Positions 8,373-16,957 of a stretch of 64,000 nt of DNA are shown here, piece after piece. The stretch is from the NCBI RefSeq assembly GCF_014784055.1, contig NZ_CP061813.1, positions 521,501 through 585,500 on the forward strand, read 5' to 3'. The first letter of the stretch is position 1. Each line of letters opens with the position of its first letter. The position numbers and the translations under genes are program-made. The stretch comes from Polaribacter haliotis (lineage in GTDB: Bacteria > Bacteroidota > Bacteroidia > Flavobacteriales > Flavobacteriaceae). Below the pieces are notes generated by a model, which searched no databases, was not told the origin of the DNA, and worked only from the letters and a program-made list of their open reading frames with translations.

Positions 8373-9452
8373 TTATAATCGAATAATTTTTTGTACTTTA
8401 TTTTTATTTAAATAATTTTTAATAATTGCTTTGGATAATTCTTTGTTTTCTAGAGGAGTAAGTACTGTTTTTAAAATATCTAATTTATTTTCTTGATATG
8501 CTAAATTCGTATACCCATAACCAAAAACTTCGTTATTTTCTATTAAAATTACGGCATGTTCTTCAATCTCTCTACCTTTGTCAATAATAATAAAATTATC
8601 GTTATTAAAATTTTGATGAAAAGGTTTTCTCTTTTTCTTAAAATTATATTTAGGAGAAAGTGTTTCTAATTCTATGTAGTATTTTAGACGTGTAAAAAGC
8701 TCATTACCAGATTTTTCGAATGAAATGGAATTTGCTCTATCTTGAATTTTAATAGACCTTTTTGTATCTTTTAAAAACAACTTGTTAACTTCTGCTTTTA
8801 TATTTTTTCCTCGCCCAATAAAAATTACTTTTCCTTCTGAATCGTGCACGTAGAATACGCCCATTACTTTAGAGGTAGAATCTATTAATTTTTGATGTTT
8901 ATCTTTTTCTATTCTACGATCGTAATACTTTACAGAACTTTGTATAATGGTTTTATTAATGTCTTTTTCTAACAATAATTTAAATAATTGTACAGTTGCC
9001 AAAGCATCTCCAGAAGCTCTGTGCCTATCTGTCATAGGAATTCCAAGAGATTTGGTTAGTTTTCCTAAACTATAAGAAGGTTGGTCTAAAATTAAAGCCT
9101 GACTTAGTTCTACAGTACATAAAGTATTTCTGTTGAAATCGTATCCTAAACGTTCGAATTCTGTGCTTAAAATTCTATAATCGAAAGATGTGTTATGTGC
9201 AACTAAAGTACAATCTTTGGTAATTTCTACAATCCTTTTTGCAACTTCATAGAATTTAGGTGCATTGCGTAACATGTTATTGTTTATGCCTGTTAACTTA
9301 ACAACAAATTTCTGAATTTCCTTTTCAGGATTTACCAAGCTAATAAATTGGTCTACAACACTATGTCCGTCAAATTTATAGATGGCAATTTCTGTTATAC
9401 CTTCTTCATTAAACTTACCTCCAGTTGTTTCAATGTCTAATATTGCGTACAA
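8373..9452 (-). CDS. DnaQ-like 3'-5' exonuclease fused to a degenerate GIY-YIG domain
   Basis: A 359-aa protein. Residues 1-165 form a DEDDh exonuclease of the DNA polymerase III epsilon type: DIETTG (D6, E8), HNTSFDYR (D91) and HRASGDA (H144, D149) are all present, so exonuclease activity is expected. Residues about 195-275 correspond to the UvrC/Cho-type GIY-YIG fold, but the signature reads GVF...FIG (198-200, 211-213) and the region that normally carries the catalytic glutamate reads LKYYIELETLSPKYN, so this half may be inactive. A C-terminal extension follows to 359. It is the last gene of the 13320-8373 unit, 25 bp after yggS. Confidence 0.85.
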   Translation of the reverse strand: MYAILDIETTGGKFNEEGITEIAIYKFDGHSVVDQFISLVNPEKEIQKFVVKLTGINNNMLRNAPKFYEVAKRIVEITKDCTLVAHNTSFDYRILSTEFERLGYDFNRNTLCTVELSQALILDQPSYSLGKLTKSLGIPMTDRHRASGDALATVQLFKLLLEKDINKTIIQSSVKYYDRRIEKDKHQKLIDSTSKVMGVFYVHDSEGKVIFIGRGKNIKAEVNKLFLKDTKRSIKIQDRANSISFEKSGNELFTRLKYYIELETLSPKYNFKKKRKPFHQNFNNDNFIIIDKGREIEEHAVILIENNEVFGYGYTNLAYQENKLDILKTVLTPLENKELSKAIIKNYLNKNKVQKIIRL

Positions 9453-9477
9453 ATCGTTTTTTTATCGGGGAATTTTA

Positions 9478-10146
9478 TTAATTATAATTTCTAGTGCCAA
9501 ATATAGAACTTCCTACGCGAATCATTGTACTTCCATTTTCAATTGCTAGTTTGTAATCTCCACTCATTCCCATGGAAAGCGTTTTAAGTTGAGAATTTTC
9601 TTTATCAGTTTTTAATTTTTGTGCTTCAAAAAAGTTATTTAATGAAGAAAATTCTTCTTGTAGCTGCTCTAGATTATCTGTAAATGTTGCCATTCCCATA
9701 AAACCAACAATTTTTATATTTTTTAAATCTTTTAATTCCAATGAATTTAGGATTTCTTCAATATCATTAAAAGACAAACCAAATTTAGTTTCTTCTTTTG
9801 CAATTTTTGCTTGTAACAAACAATTAATAACTCTGTTATGTTTTTTTGCTTGTTTGTTAATTTCTTTTAAAGTTGAAAATTTATCTACTCCATGAATTAA
9901 ATCTACAAAATGCGCCATATATTTTACCTTATTACTTTGTAAATGACCAATCATGTGCCATTGAATGTCTTTTGGTAAAGCGTCATATTTATCAACCATT
10001 TCCTGAATTTTATTCTCGCCAAAAATACGTTGACCAGCATTATAAGCTTCTTGCAAATCTGCCACAGGTTTGGTTTTAGAAACTGCAACTAAAGTTACAT
10101 TTTCTGGAATAGATTGTGTTATTTTTGATAGATTTTCTTTAATCAT
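9478..10146 (-). CDS. yggS: YggS/PLPBP family pyridoxal-phosphate homeostasis protein
   Basis: A 222-aa single-domain PLP-binding protein with the alanine-racemase-like TIM barrel. The PLP lysine is K24 in LVAVSKTKP; FGENKIQEM, WHMIGHLQSNKVKY and the phosphate-binding end SMGMSGDYKLAIENGSTMIRVG are all in place. Family members carry PLP without known catalysis and buffer the cofactor pool. Here it follows serA and serC, and SerC is itself a PLP enzyme, which fits a common vitamin B6 theme. Length is normal. Confidence 0.93.
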   Translation of the reverse strand: MIKENLSKITQSIPENVTLVAVSKTKPVADLQEAYNAGQRIFGENKIQEMVDKYDALPKDIQWHMIGHLQSNKVKYMAHFVDLIHGVDKFSTLKEINKQAKKHNRVINCLLQAKIAKEETKFGLSFNDIEEILNSLELKDLKNIKIVGFMGMATFTDNLEQLQEEFSSLNNFFEAQKLKTDKENSQLKTLSMGMSGDYKLAIENGSTMIRVGSSIFGTRNYN

Positions 10147-10164
10147 TTTTAATTTTCAAAAATT

Positions 10165-11121
10165 TTAATTCTTTAGTAAAGCAATAATCTGACTCGCTAA
10201 TTCTGTACCAATTCTGTCTTGAGCTTCTTTAGTTGCTGCACCAATGTGTGGTGTTAAAGACATTTCTGGATTCATTAGTAATTGAACAGCAGGTGATGGT
10301 TCTGTTTCAAAAACATCTAAACCAGCAAATTGAACTTTACCACTTTCTATAGCTTTTACTAAATCTACTTCGTTTATAATTCCTCCTCTGGCTGTATTTA
10401 TAATTCCTACACCATCTTTCATTTTTTCAATTTCATTACTTGTAATAATATAATCTTCTTGTGCAGGCACATGTAGCGAAATAAAATCTGCTTCTTTTAA
10501 TAAATCTTCTTTATCAACAGTATCTATATTAAAAGTAATTTTTTGTCCGTTGAAAAACTCTAAAGATATTGGTGCACTTGTAATTATTTCATCAGTTGCA
10601 ATTACTTGCATTCCTAAACCTAAACCAATTTTAGCAACTTCTTGTCCTATTTTTCCAAAACCAATAATTCCAATTGTTTTTCCACGTAATTCTGTTCCTT
10701 GAGAATATGCTTTTTTTAACTCTTTAAAACGAGAATCTCCTTCTAAAGGCATTTCTCTATTGGAAGAATGTAGGAATCTTGCCATTCCAAATAAATGCGC
10801 AAAAACTAATTCAGCTACAGAACTTGATGAAGCTGCAGGTGTATTTATAACATGTAAACCTTGGTCTTGTGCATATTCAACATCTATATTATCCATTCCA
10901 ACTCCACCACGTCCAATTAACTTTAAACTCGGACAAGAATCAATTAATTCTTGACGAACTTGAGTTGCGCTTCTTACTAAAATTGCATCAATATTATGTT
11001 CGTTTATATAATTTTCTAATTGATTTTGTGCCACTTTAGTGGTAATTACTTCAAAACCTCCTTTTTCTAAAGCGTCTATTCCGCTTTGAGAAATTCCATC
11101 GTTTGCTAATATTTTCATCAT
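10165..11121 (-). CDS. serA: D-3-phosphoglycerate dehydrogenase (short form)
   Basis: A 318-aa D-2-hydroxyacid dehydrogenase, taken as SerA because serC lies immediately upstream. Oxidises 3-phosphoglycerate with NAD+ as the first step of serine synthesis. The NAD-binding GxGxxG is G154-F-G156-K-I-G159; the catalytic triad is R235 (NTARGG), E264 (FETEP) and H282 (TPHIGAAT). There is no C-terminal ACT domain, so serine feedback through ACT is not expected. Either of two consecutive ATGs may be the start. 67 bp downstream of serC. Confidence 0.9.
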   Translation of the reverse strand: MMKILANDGISQSGIDALEKGGFEVITTKVAQNQLENYINEHNIDAILVRSATQVRQELIDSCPSLKLIGRGGVGMDNIDVEYAQDQGLHVINTPAASSSSVAELVFAHLFGMARFLHSSNREMPLEGDSRFKELKKAYSQGTELRGKTIGIIGFGKIGQEVAKIGLGLGMQVIATDEIITSAPISLEFFNGQKITFNIDTVDKEDLLKEADFISLHVPAQEDYIITSNEIEKMKDGVGIINTARGGIINEVDLVKAIESGKVQFAGLDVFETEPSPAVQLLMNPEMSLTPHIGAATKEAQDRIGTELASQIIALLKN

Positions 11122-11188
11122 CTATTCCGTCATTCAAAAATTGAAATATTCAAAAACTATTACATTTTAAAAATTTCAAATTATTATA

Positions 11189-12253
11189 CTAATTATTTCT
11201 TTCTAATTCTTGCATTACATCAACCAAAGCTTGTACGCTATATAATGGCAATGCATTGTACATACTGGCTCTATAACCACCAACACTTCTATGTCCATTT
11301 AATCCGTTAATTCCTGCTTCTTTCCACATATTGTCGAAAGTTTCTGTTAAACTTTCATCTGTTAAAGTAAAAGTTGCATTCATTGTACTTCTATCTTCTT
11401 TGGCTACAATTCCTTTAAAAAGCGGATTTCTATCAATTTCATTATATAAAAGTGCTGCTTTTTTATTATTTACTTCTTCAATAAAAGGAATTCCACCTAA
11501 ATCTTTTAACCATTGTAATGTTAACATAGAAACATACACTGCAAAAACAGAAGGGGTATTAAACATACTGTCTTTATCAAGATGAATTTGATAATTTAAC
11601 ATAGAAGGAATATGTCTTTCTACTTTACCAAGAATTTCTTCCTTAATAATTACCAAAGTTGCACCTGCTGGTCCCATATTTTTCTGTGCACCAGCATAAA
11701 TTAAATCGAACTTTTCGAAATCTAATTGTCGAGAAAAAATATCTGAACTCATATCACAAATTAAAGGAACTTTTGTTTCTGGAAACTCTTTCATTTGCGT
11801 TCCTGCAACTGTATTATTACTTGTACAATGAAAATAATCTGCATCTGTAGGAATTGAATAACCTTTTGGAATATAGTTATAACCTTTGTCTTTAGAAGAA
11901 CCAACTTCTACAACTTCTCCAAAAGCTTTAGCTTCTTTAATAGCTTTGTCAGACCAAGTTCCTGTGTTTAAATATGCTGCTTTTTTATTCAATAAATTGT
12001 AAGCAACCATTAGAAACTCCATACTTGCACCACTTTGTAAAAACAAAGCTTTGTAGCCTTTATTTTCTAAACCTAATAATTCTAAAGCCAAACTTCTAGC
12101 TTTTTCCATTACAGCAACAAAAGGTTTACTTCTATGAGAAATTTCTATTAATGATAAATTATCGTCATTAAAATTTAATATTGCTTCAGATGCTTTTTGT
12201 AAAACTTCTTGTGGCAGAATACATGGTCCTGCACTAAAATTATGTTTTTTCAT
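11189..12253 (-). CDS. serC: Phosphoserine aminotransferase
   Basis: A 354-aa fold-type I PLP enzyme converting 3-phosphohydroxypyruvate and glutamate to phosphoserine. The N-terminal HNFSAGPCILP and the internal DLIYAGAQKNMGPAG (PLP lysine K191) are diagnostic of SerC; the C-terminal GLNGHRSVGGYRASMYNALP carries phosphate-binding residues. It lies between the acyl-CoA reductase (5 bp gap) and serA, so serine synthesis is part of one unit. Full length. Confidence 0.96.
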   Translation of the reverse strand: MKKHNFSAGPCILPQEVLQKASEAILNFNDDNLSLIEISHRSKPFVAVMEKARSLALELLGLENKGYKALFLQSGASMEFLMVAYNLLNKKAAYLNTGTWSDKAIKEAKAFGEVVEVGSSKDKGYNYIPKGYSIPTDADYFHCTSNNTVAGTQMKEFPETKVPLICDMSSDIFSRQLDFEKFDLIYAGAQKNMGPAGATLVIIKEEILGKVERHIPSMLNYQIHLDKDSMFNTPSVFAVYVSMLTLQWLKDLGGIPFIEEVNNKKAALLYNEIDRNPLFKGIVAKEDRSTMNATFTLTDESLTETFDNMWKEAGINGLNGHRSVGGYRASMYNALPLYSVQALVDVMQELERNN

Positions 12254-12258
12254 TTTAT

Positions 12259-13320
12259 TTAAATTTTTGATAAAAATTCTAATGTATTAATTCCATCTGC
12301 ATAATCCCATAACTGAGGATTTTGAGTTTCGCCAAAAGCAACTTCATTTTCTATAAAGTCTTTAGCAACAATACATTGTATTTTTTCTTTATCTTGATGT
12401 AATTTTATTTTTAAGTCTATTTCATTGTCATAATATTCATAAAAAACAGTAGCAATAGGAGAGGAGTAACTCTCATCTTCCTTTATCATTAAAAAACCAT
12501 TTTCTAACAAATCGAATTCGCTCATTAAATATACAGCCTTATTATAATCGTAATTATTGGCGTATTTAGCGTTGTTAATCATGTCTTTTTTAACAAACAT
12601 TCCGTTAAAGAAATTATTAAAATCGTACTCTTTAGGAACATACAATTTAGAAACAGATCTACAACCTAACCCGAAATATGTAAAAACATCTTCAGACAAT
12701 TTTTTTAAATCTTCTTCAGTTTCATTTCCAGTAATTACAGCAACAGAATTTCTACTTTTTCTAATGATATTTGGTTTATTTTTGAAATAATATTCGAAAT
12801 AACGAGCTGTATTATCGCTTCCTGTTGCAATTACAGCATCAAAGTTTTCTAATTTTTGTTCTGTAAAGGTTATATTTTCTTTAAACTCTTCTTCAACATA
12901 TTCTAAATATTTTGATAAAAAAGGTAATAAATGTTTATCTCCAGAAGATTGTTTTACTAAAACGGAATGACCGGAAATTAAAACCGATAAAAAGTCGTGA
13001 AAACCAACCAAAGGAATGTTTCCAGCCATTACAATAGCAACTGTTTTTGGAGTTTCAACTTTTATATTATTGTTAGAAATCCATTTGTCTAAATTGCTTT
13101 TAGTTAAAGCTTTAGACCAACTTTCTAAAGAAAACAATAAGTTCTCTTTTGTAAACCAAGAATTATTTTCTTGCGCAATTTTTAATTGATGTTTAAAGCC
13201 ATCAAAAAATAAATCGTTATGTTCTATGTTTTCTTTTTTATCAATCTTTACTTGAGAAAACTGACTTAAAAAATCACCTAATTTTGCAAAAGCTGTAATT
13301 CTGTTCTGAATATTACTCAT
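12259..13320 (-). CDS. Acyl-CoA reductase (LuxC-like)
   Basis: A 353-aa protein of the LuxC/acyl-CoA reductase branch of the aldehyde dehydrogenase superfamily. Visible features: the nucleotide-binding stretch [20 protein letters not shown] (about 91-110), [20 protein letters not shown], and [13 protein letters not shown] with the probable thioester cysteine C220. No bioluminescence genes are near, so the LuxC name gives fold only; the physiological substrate is unknown. First gene of the five-gene minus-strand unit, divergent from the ferredoxin across 69 bp that hold both promoters. Confidence 0.8.
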   Translation of the reverse strand: MSNIQNRITAFAKLGDFLSQFSQVKIDKKENIEHNDLFFDGFKHQLKIAQENNSWFTKENLLFSLESWSKALTKSNLDKWISNNNIKVETPKTVAIVMAGNIPLVGFHDFLSVLISGHSVLVKQSSGDKHLLPFLSKYLEYVEEEFKENITFTEQKLENFDAVIATGSDNTARYFEYYFKNKPNIIRKSRNSVAVITGNETEEDLKKLSEDVFTYFGLGCRSVSKLYVPKEYDFNNFFNGMFVKKDMINNAKYANNYDYNKAVYLMSEFDLLENGFLMIKEDESYSSPIATVFYEYYDNEIDLKIKLHQDKEKIQCIVAKDFIENEVAFGETQNPQLWDYADGINTLEFLSKI

Positions 13321-13325
13321 TTATT

Positions 13326-13356
13326 TTGGCTGTCTATTAATTTGGCTTTATTTTTG
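13326..13356 (+). promoter_or_regulatory. Promoter of the ferredoxin gene
   Basis: TTG at 13326-13328, 20 bp, TATTTTTG at 13349-13356: an exact Bacteroidota TTG-N20-TAnnTTTG promoter. Initiation about 7 bp downstream excludes a start codon at 13342 and supports the ATG at 13390. Confidence 0.8.
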
Positions 13357-13362
13357 CAACTG

Positions 13363-13396
13363 CAAAGGTACAAATTAGAAAAGAAAATTATGGCAA
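13363..13396 (-). promoter_or_regulatory. Divergent promoter for the acyl-CoA reductase/serC/serA unit
   Basis: On the minus strand TACCTTTG (13363-13370) is an exact TAnnTTTG box 42 bp upstream of the ATG at 13320. The nearest TTG is at 13394-13396, 23 bp away, slightly long. Confidence 0.6.
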
Positions 13397-13740
13397 TTAT
13401 AATAACAGATGAATGTATAAATTGTGGGGCATGTGAACCAGAATGTCCTAACACAGCAATTTACGAAGGTGCAGACGATTGGAAATATTCAGATGGTACA
13501 GATTTAAGTGGAAGTGCAGTATTACCAAATGGTAAGACTGTAAATGCAGATGAAGATCAAGAACCAGTTTCAGATGAAATTTATTACATTGTTGCAGATA
13601 AGTGTACAGAATGTAAAGGTTTTCATGAAGAGCCACAATGTGCTGCAGTATGTCCTGTAGATTGTTGTGTGCCAGATGATGATAATGTAGAAACTGAAGA
13701 AGAGCTATTAGAAAAGCAACGATTTATGCATAACGAATAA
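13390..13740 (+). CDS. 4Fe-4S dicluster ferredoxin
   Basis: A 116-aa small electron carrier starting [20 protein letters not shown]. The first cluster is held by C9, C12, C15 and C19 (CX2CX2CX3CP); the second by C72, C75, C84 and C88, with an 8-residue insertion between the second and third cysteine, as in Alvin-type 2[4Fe-4S] ferredoxins. Residues about 28-60 are an acidic insertion between the two clusters. I chose the ATG at 13390 over the in-frame upstream start at 13342 because the family begins here and because the promoter -7 box overlaps the longer version. Partner unknown; the divergent acyl-CoA reductase is a neighbour only. Confidence 0.92.
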   Translation: MAIIITDECINCGACEPECPNTAIYEGADDWKYSDGTDLSGSAVLPNGKTVNADEDQEPVSDEIYYIVADKCTECKGFHEEPQCAAVCPVDCCVPDDDNVETEEELLEKQRFMHNE

Positions 13741-13761
13741 GTTATATTTAATATAAAGTTT

Positions 13762-13790
13762 AAAAATCCTGAAGAAATTCAGGATTTTTT
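13762..13790 (+). terminator. Terminator of the ferredoxin gene
   Basis: Perfect 12-bp stem around a GAAA loop (aaaaatcctgaa / ttcaggattttt) followed by T's. Confidence 0.9.
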
Positions 13791-13839
13791 TGTTATTTAT
13801 TGAGACTATTTTATTTTTTCTACAATAATCAATAATAAA

Positions 13840-13872
13840 AAAAGCACTTAAACTTTATGTTTAAGTGCTTTT
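13840..13872 (-). terminator. Terminator of the first TonB receptor gene
   Basis: Perfect 14-bp stem aaaagcacttaaac / gtttaagtgctttt with a 5-nt loop; on the minus strand it runs into seven T's. Confidence 0.88.
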
Positions 13873-13914
13873 ATATTCAAATAAAGCTTAAATTTTAATG
13901 AAGAAAATTTAAGT

Positions 13915-16785
13915 TTAGAATTGGTAGTTTAAAGATAAATTAAACATAGTACCTAATTGACTAAAATGATAACCATCGTAAGTCATTTGAGAATAACGTT
14001 GGTTAAAAGTAATTAAGTTAGATTGATTTTTAACTTGTGCAGGATCTCCTAATAAAGCTGTACCAGCAGCATTTTCTGCTTTAAAGCTCCATTCTGGAAG
14101 AACATTTAACAAGTTATTTACATTTAAAGCAATTGTAAGTTTCTCAGTTGCATTAAAGTTTATTCCTAAATCTGTAACAACTTTTGGAGTAAACTCTGTT
14201 CTTAAATCTGTACTCATACCTTGTTGTTTAAATGTAGTTTTTCCAAAGTAAGTGTTGTTTAAAGATAAACCGAATTTACCAATATCATAAGTTGTACCTA
14301 AAATCCATTTAGTTTTTGGTCTAGAAGTAAAAAATAAAGCTTCTTGAGTAGCATTTACAACAGATTGACCTGCATCAGCAACTATTTTAGGATTTTTTAC
14401 ATCTCCATCTCTTTCATTTTGAATCGTATAGTTTCCTGATAAGTTAAAGCCTAATGTTCCATCTCCTACTTCTAATTTATTGTATGTTAAAACAACATCT
14501 AAACCAGACGTCTTAGTATCAATTGCATTAGAGAAGAAACTTAAGTCAGACAAGTTGTTATCTCTTAAAATATCGTCAAGTGGCGTAGTTCCAATATTAT
14601 TACCATCAGCATCAAAAGCAGTACCAGTTATTTCTGAACCTAAAACAACTCTATCTTTAACTGCAATGTTATAATAATCGAAAGTAAAACTTAAATTTCT
14701 ATTTACTTTACCACCAAAACCAAGAGTAAAGTTAGTAGATGTTTCTGCATCTAATTTATTAATTCCTAATAAACCTGCTTGAGAAGAAACATTGTTTACC
14801 AAACCACCAACTTGAATACCTTGTCCTGGAACAAAACTATATTGAGCTTTTTGAGTATAAATTTGGTGTAATGTTGGTGCTCTAAATCCTGTTGATACAG
14901 AACTTCTTAAAGTGTATTTATCTGAAATTGTATAAGCACCACTTGCTTTCCATACAAATGCGTTTCCAAAATCAGAATAATTTTCACTTCTAATTGTTCC
15001 GTCTAAAGTTAAATTTTCTGTAGGATTCCAGTTTAAAGAAGCATAACCTCCAAAATTATAACGTGTAAATTTTCCTGAATTTTCAGGACTATTTCCTGCA
15101 AAAGAATCTGCACCACCACCATCATAAGAACCTAGTTCACCTTCTATAACTTCGAAAGTTTCGTATCTAAACTCTGTACCAAATGCAACACTTAAGTTAT
15201 CTGAAAGAATTTTAGAGATATCAATATTTCCAACGTTATGAGAAAAAGAAGTTCCTCCTGGATCAAAAGATTTTTTTGAATTTTCTCTGTATAATTGAGA
15301 ACCTTGATTTAATTCTACACCTTCGTTTGGATCTACAGTACCATCCATGTTAAAATCATATTCAGCAGTATCTACAACATTGTTTCCATTTAAATCTCTC
15401 CAAGTAGAAGGAGAAAAAACTTCATTTCTATTGTGAGATTGGTTTACTTTATATGTTTGTGAGTTTCCACCAGTTGTAAAACTTGCATCTACATTCCAAT
15501 CATTTATAACAGATTTAAAACCAACTGTAGCATTGTAATCGTTTAAATCTCCTTCAAATGTAGGTACATAACCATCATAACCTCCAGCATTTGTTGGATG
15601 ATTTCCAGGGAAAAAATCTGCTAAATAAGGCATACTTGTTACTGTTCTCCAATATGGAGTTCTATAATTTGCAAAACTATTTACTTTTTTATTGATAAAT
15701 GCAGCGTTAAAGTACAAATTAGACTGTTCGCTTAATTTATAAGAACCATTTACTAAAAATTTAGCGGCAGCCGTTTCTGGAGAACCATTTATATTTCCAG
15801 CATCTGGACGTCTTGATAAAAATTCTTGTACATCAGCAATATTTGCTTCAAAATCTGCAGCCTCTCCAGCAGCATCTACTGTTCCTGGTCTATTAGATAA
15901 ACTAGTTTTAGAAAAATCTACTGTATAATTAATAAAACCTTTATCGTCTCCAATAGAAGTTCCGTTATTAACACTTACACCAAACATTTCTCCATCACCT
16001 TCAGATGTAATTCCTGTTCTTAAAGTTGCTGAACCTCCATTTGGATTGTCTTTTAAAATAATATTTATTACACCAGCAATTGCATCTGAACCATACTGTG
16101 CAGAAGCTCCATCTCTTAATACTTCTACAGATTTAATCGCGTCTACAGGTATTCCTGAAATATCAGAACCAGTTTCTCCACGACCTGGAGATGTTTGTGT
16201 ATATAATAATGCAGATAAATTTTTACGTTTTCCGTTTATTAATATTAATGTTCTACTTGGTCCCATATTTCTAATTTCATAAGGATCTAAAAGAGAGGTA
16301 GCATCATTTACTGGAGTTTGAACCGTATTAAATGAAGGTATTTTAAATTGTAGAGCTTTATCGAAAGTAGTTTGTCCTGTAGATACTAAATCTTTAGAAG
16401 ATACAATATCTATAGGTAAAGGACTTTTTGTATTACTTCTTACAGGTGTTCTTGTACCAGTAATTACAACTTCATCTAAAGAAACATCACTTTCTTCAAT
16501 TTTAATGTTTAAGAAAGAACTATTTGTAACCTTTACATTTTTTGTTGTGTAACCTAAAGAAGAAACAACCAAAGTGGTAGGCATTTTCTTTACATTTATA
16601 GAAAAATTTCCATTATCATCGGAAGTTGTTCCGTTAGTTGTTCCTTTTTCAACAATATTCATATATGGCAAACCTGAGCCAGATGAATCTGTAATTTTTC
16701 CTTTTACTGTTTGTGCCATTAATCCTAAAGGCAACATAAATAAAAAGGCAATTGTACATAGTTTTAATACATTTTTTTGCTTCAT
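13915..16785 (-). CDS. TonB-dependent receptor without signalling domain, with EF-hand-like loops
   Basis: A 956-aa outer-membrane receptor. Signal peptide 1-24, CarboxypepD_reg-like domain about 27-97, a TonB-box-like region near DEVVITGT (104-111), plug about 115-245 (PSRTLILINGKRKN; VLRDGASAQYGSDAIAGVINI), then the barrel ending LSLNYQF. It has no STN domain, unlike its neighbour paralogue at 16958-19894, with which it shares the plug closely. Residues 464-475 and 477-488 match calcium-binding EF-hand loops. Separated from the next gene by 172 bp and its own terminator, so probably its own transcript. Substrate unknown. Confidence 0.9.
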   Translation of the reverse strand: MKQKNVLKLCTIAFLFMLPLGLMAQTVKGKITDSSGSGLPYMNIVEKGTTNGTTSDDNGNFSINVKKMPTTLVVSSLGYTTKNVKVTNSSFLNIKIEESDVSLDEVVITGTRTPVRSNTKSPLPIDIVSSKDLVSTGQTTFDKALQFKIPSFNTVQTPVNDATSLLDPYEIRNMGPSRTLILINGKRKNLSALLYTQTSPGRGETGSDISGIPVDAIKSVEVLRDGASAQYGSDAIAGVINIILKDNPNGGSATLRTGITSEGDGEMFGVSVNNGTSIGDDKGFINYTVDFSKTSLSNRPGTVDAAGEAADFEANIADVQEFLSRRPDAGNINGSPETAAAKFLVNGSYKLSEQSNLYFNAAFINKKVNSFANYRTPYWRTVTSMPYLADFFPGNHPTNAGGYDGYVPTFEGDLNDYNATVGFKSVINDWNVDASFTTGGNSQTYKVNQSHNRNEVFSPSTWRDLNGNNVVDTAEYDFNMDGTVDPNEGVELNQGSQLYRENSKKSFDPGGTSFSHNVGNIDISKILSDNLSVAFGTEFRYETFEVIEGELGSYDGGGADSFAGNSPENSGKFTRYNFGGYASLNWNPTENLTLDGTIRSENYSDFGNAFVWKASGAYTISDKYTLRSSVSTGFRAPTLHQIYTQKAQYSFVPGQGIQVGGLVNNVSSQAGLLGINKLDAETSTNFTLGFGGKVNRNLSFTFDYYNIAVKDRVVLGSEITGTAFDADGNNIGTTPLDDILRDNNLSDLSFFSNAIDTKTSGLDVVLTYNKLEVGDGTLGFNLSGNYTIQNERDGDVKNPKIVADAGQSVVNATQEALFFTSRPKTKWILGTTYDIGKFGLSLNNTYFGKTTFKQQGMSTDLRTEFTPKVVTDLGINFNATEKLTIALNVNNLLNVLPEWSFKAENAAGTALLGDPAQVKNQSNLITFNQRYSQMTYDGYHFSQLGTMFNLSLNYQF

Positions 16786-16867
16786 AAAATAAATTATTAG
16801 TTAATATAAAAGAGTTTTTGATTTGGTATAATTACCATCTTACTAATAGAAATATAATTAGACCGTT

Positions 16868-16879
16868 TCTTATATAAGA
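16868..16879. promoter_or_regulatory. Perfect 12-bp palindrome upstream of the TonB receptor gene
   Basis: tcttatataaga lies 83 bp upstream of the start at 16785, in the 172-bp gap that must hold the promoter. Downstream of it on the minus strand is TATATTTC, one mismatch from TAnnTTTG. Could be an operator or chance in AT-rich DNA. Confidence 0.3.
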
Positions 16880-16957
16880 CAAGCAAATATTTTTTATACT
16901 CCTTAAAAATGAATTTTTTTTAAGAAAATTTTAAGAAAATTAATAAAACTCTAAATT

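Noticed and set aside
12259..13320. LuxC as part of a bioluminescence operon
   Set aside because: No luxD, luxA, luxB or luxE homologue nearby; only the fold is shared.
13342..13389. N-terminal extension of the ferredoxin
   Set aside because: It overlaps the -7 box (13349-13356) and does not match the family start [13 protein letters not shown].
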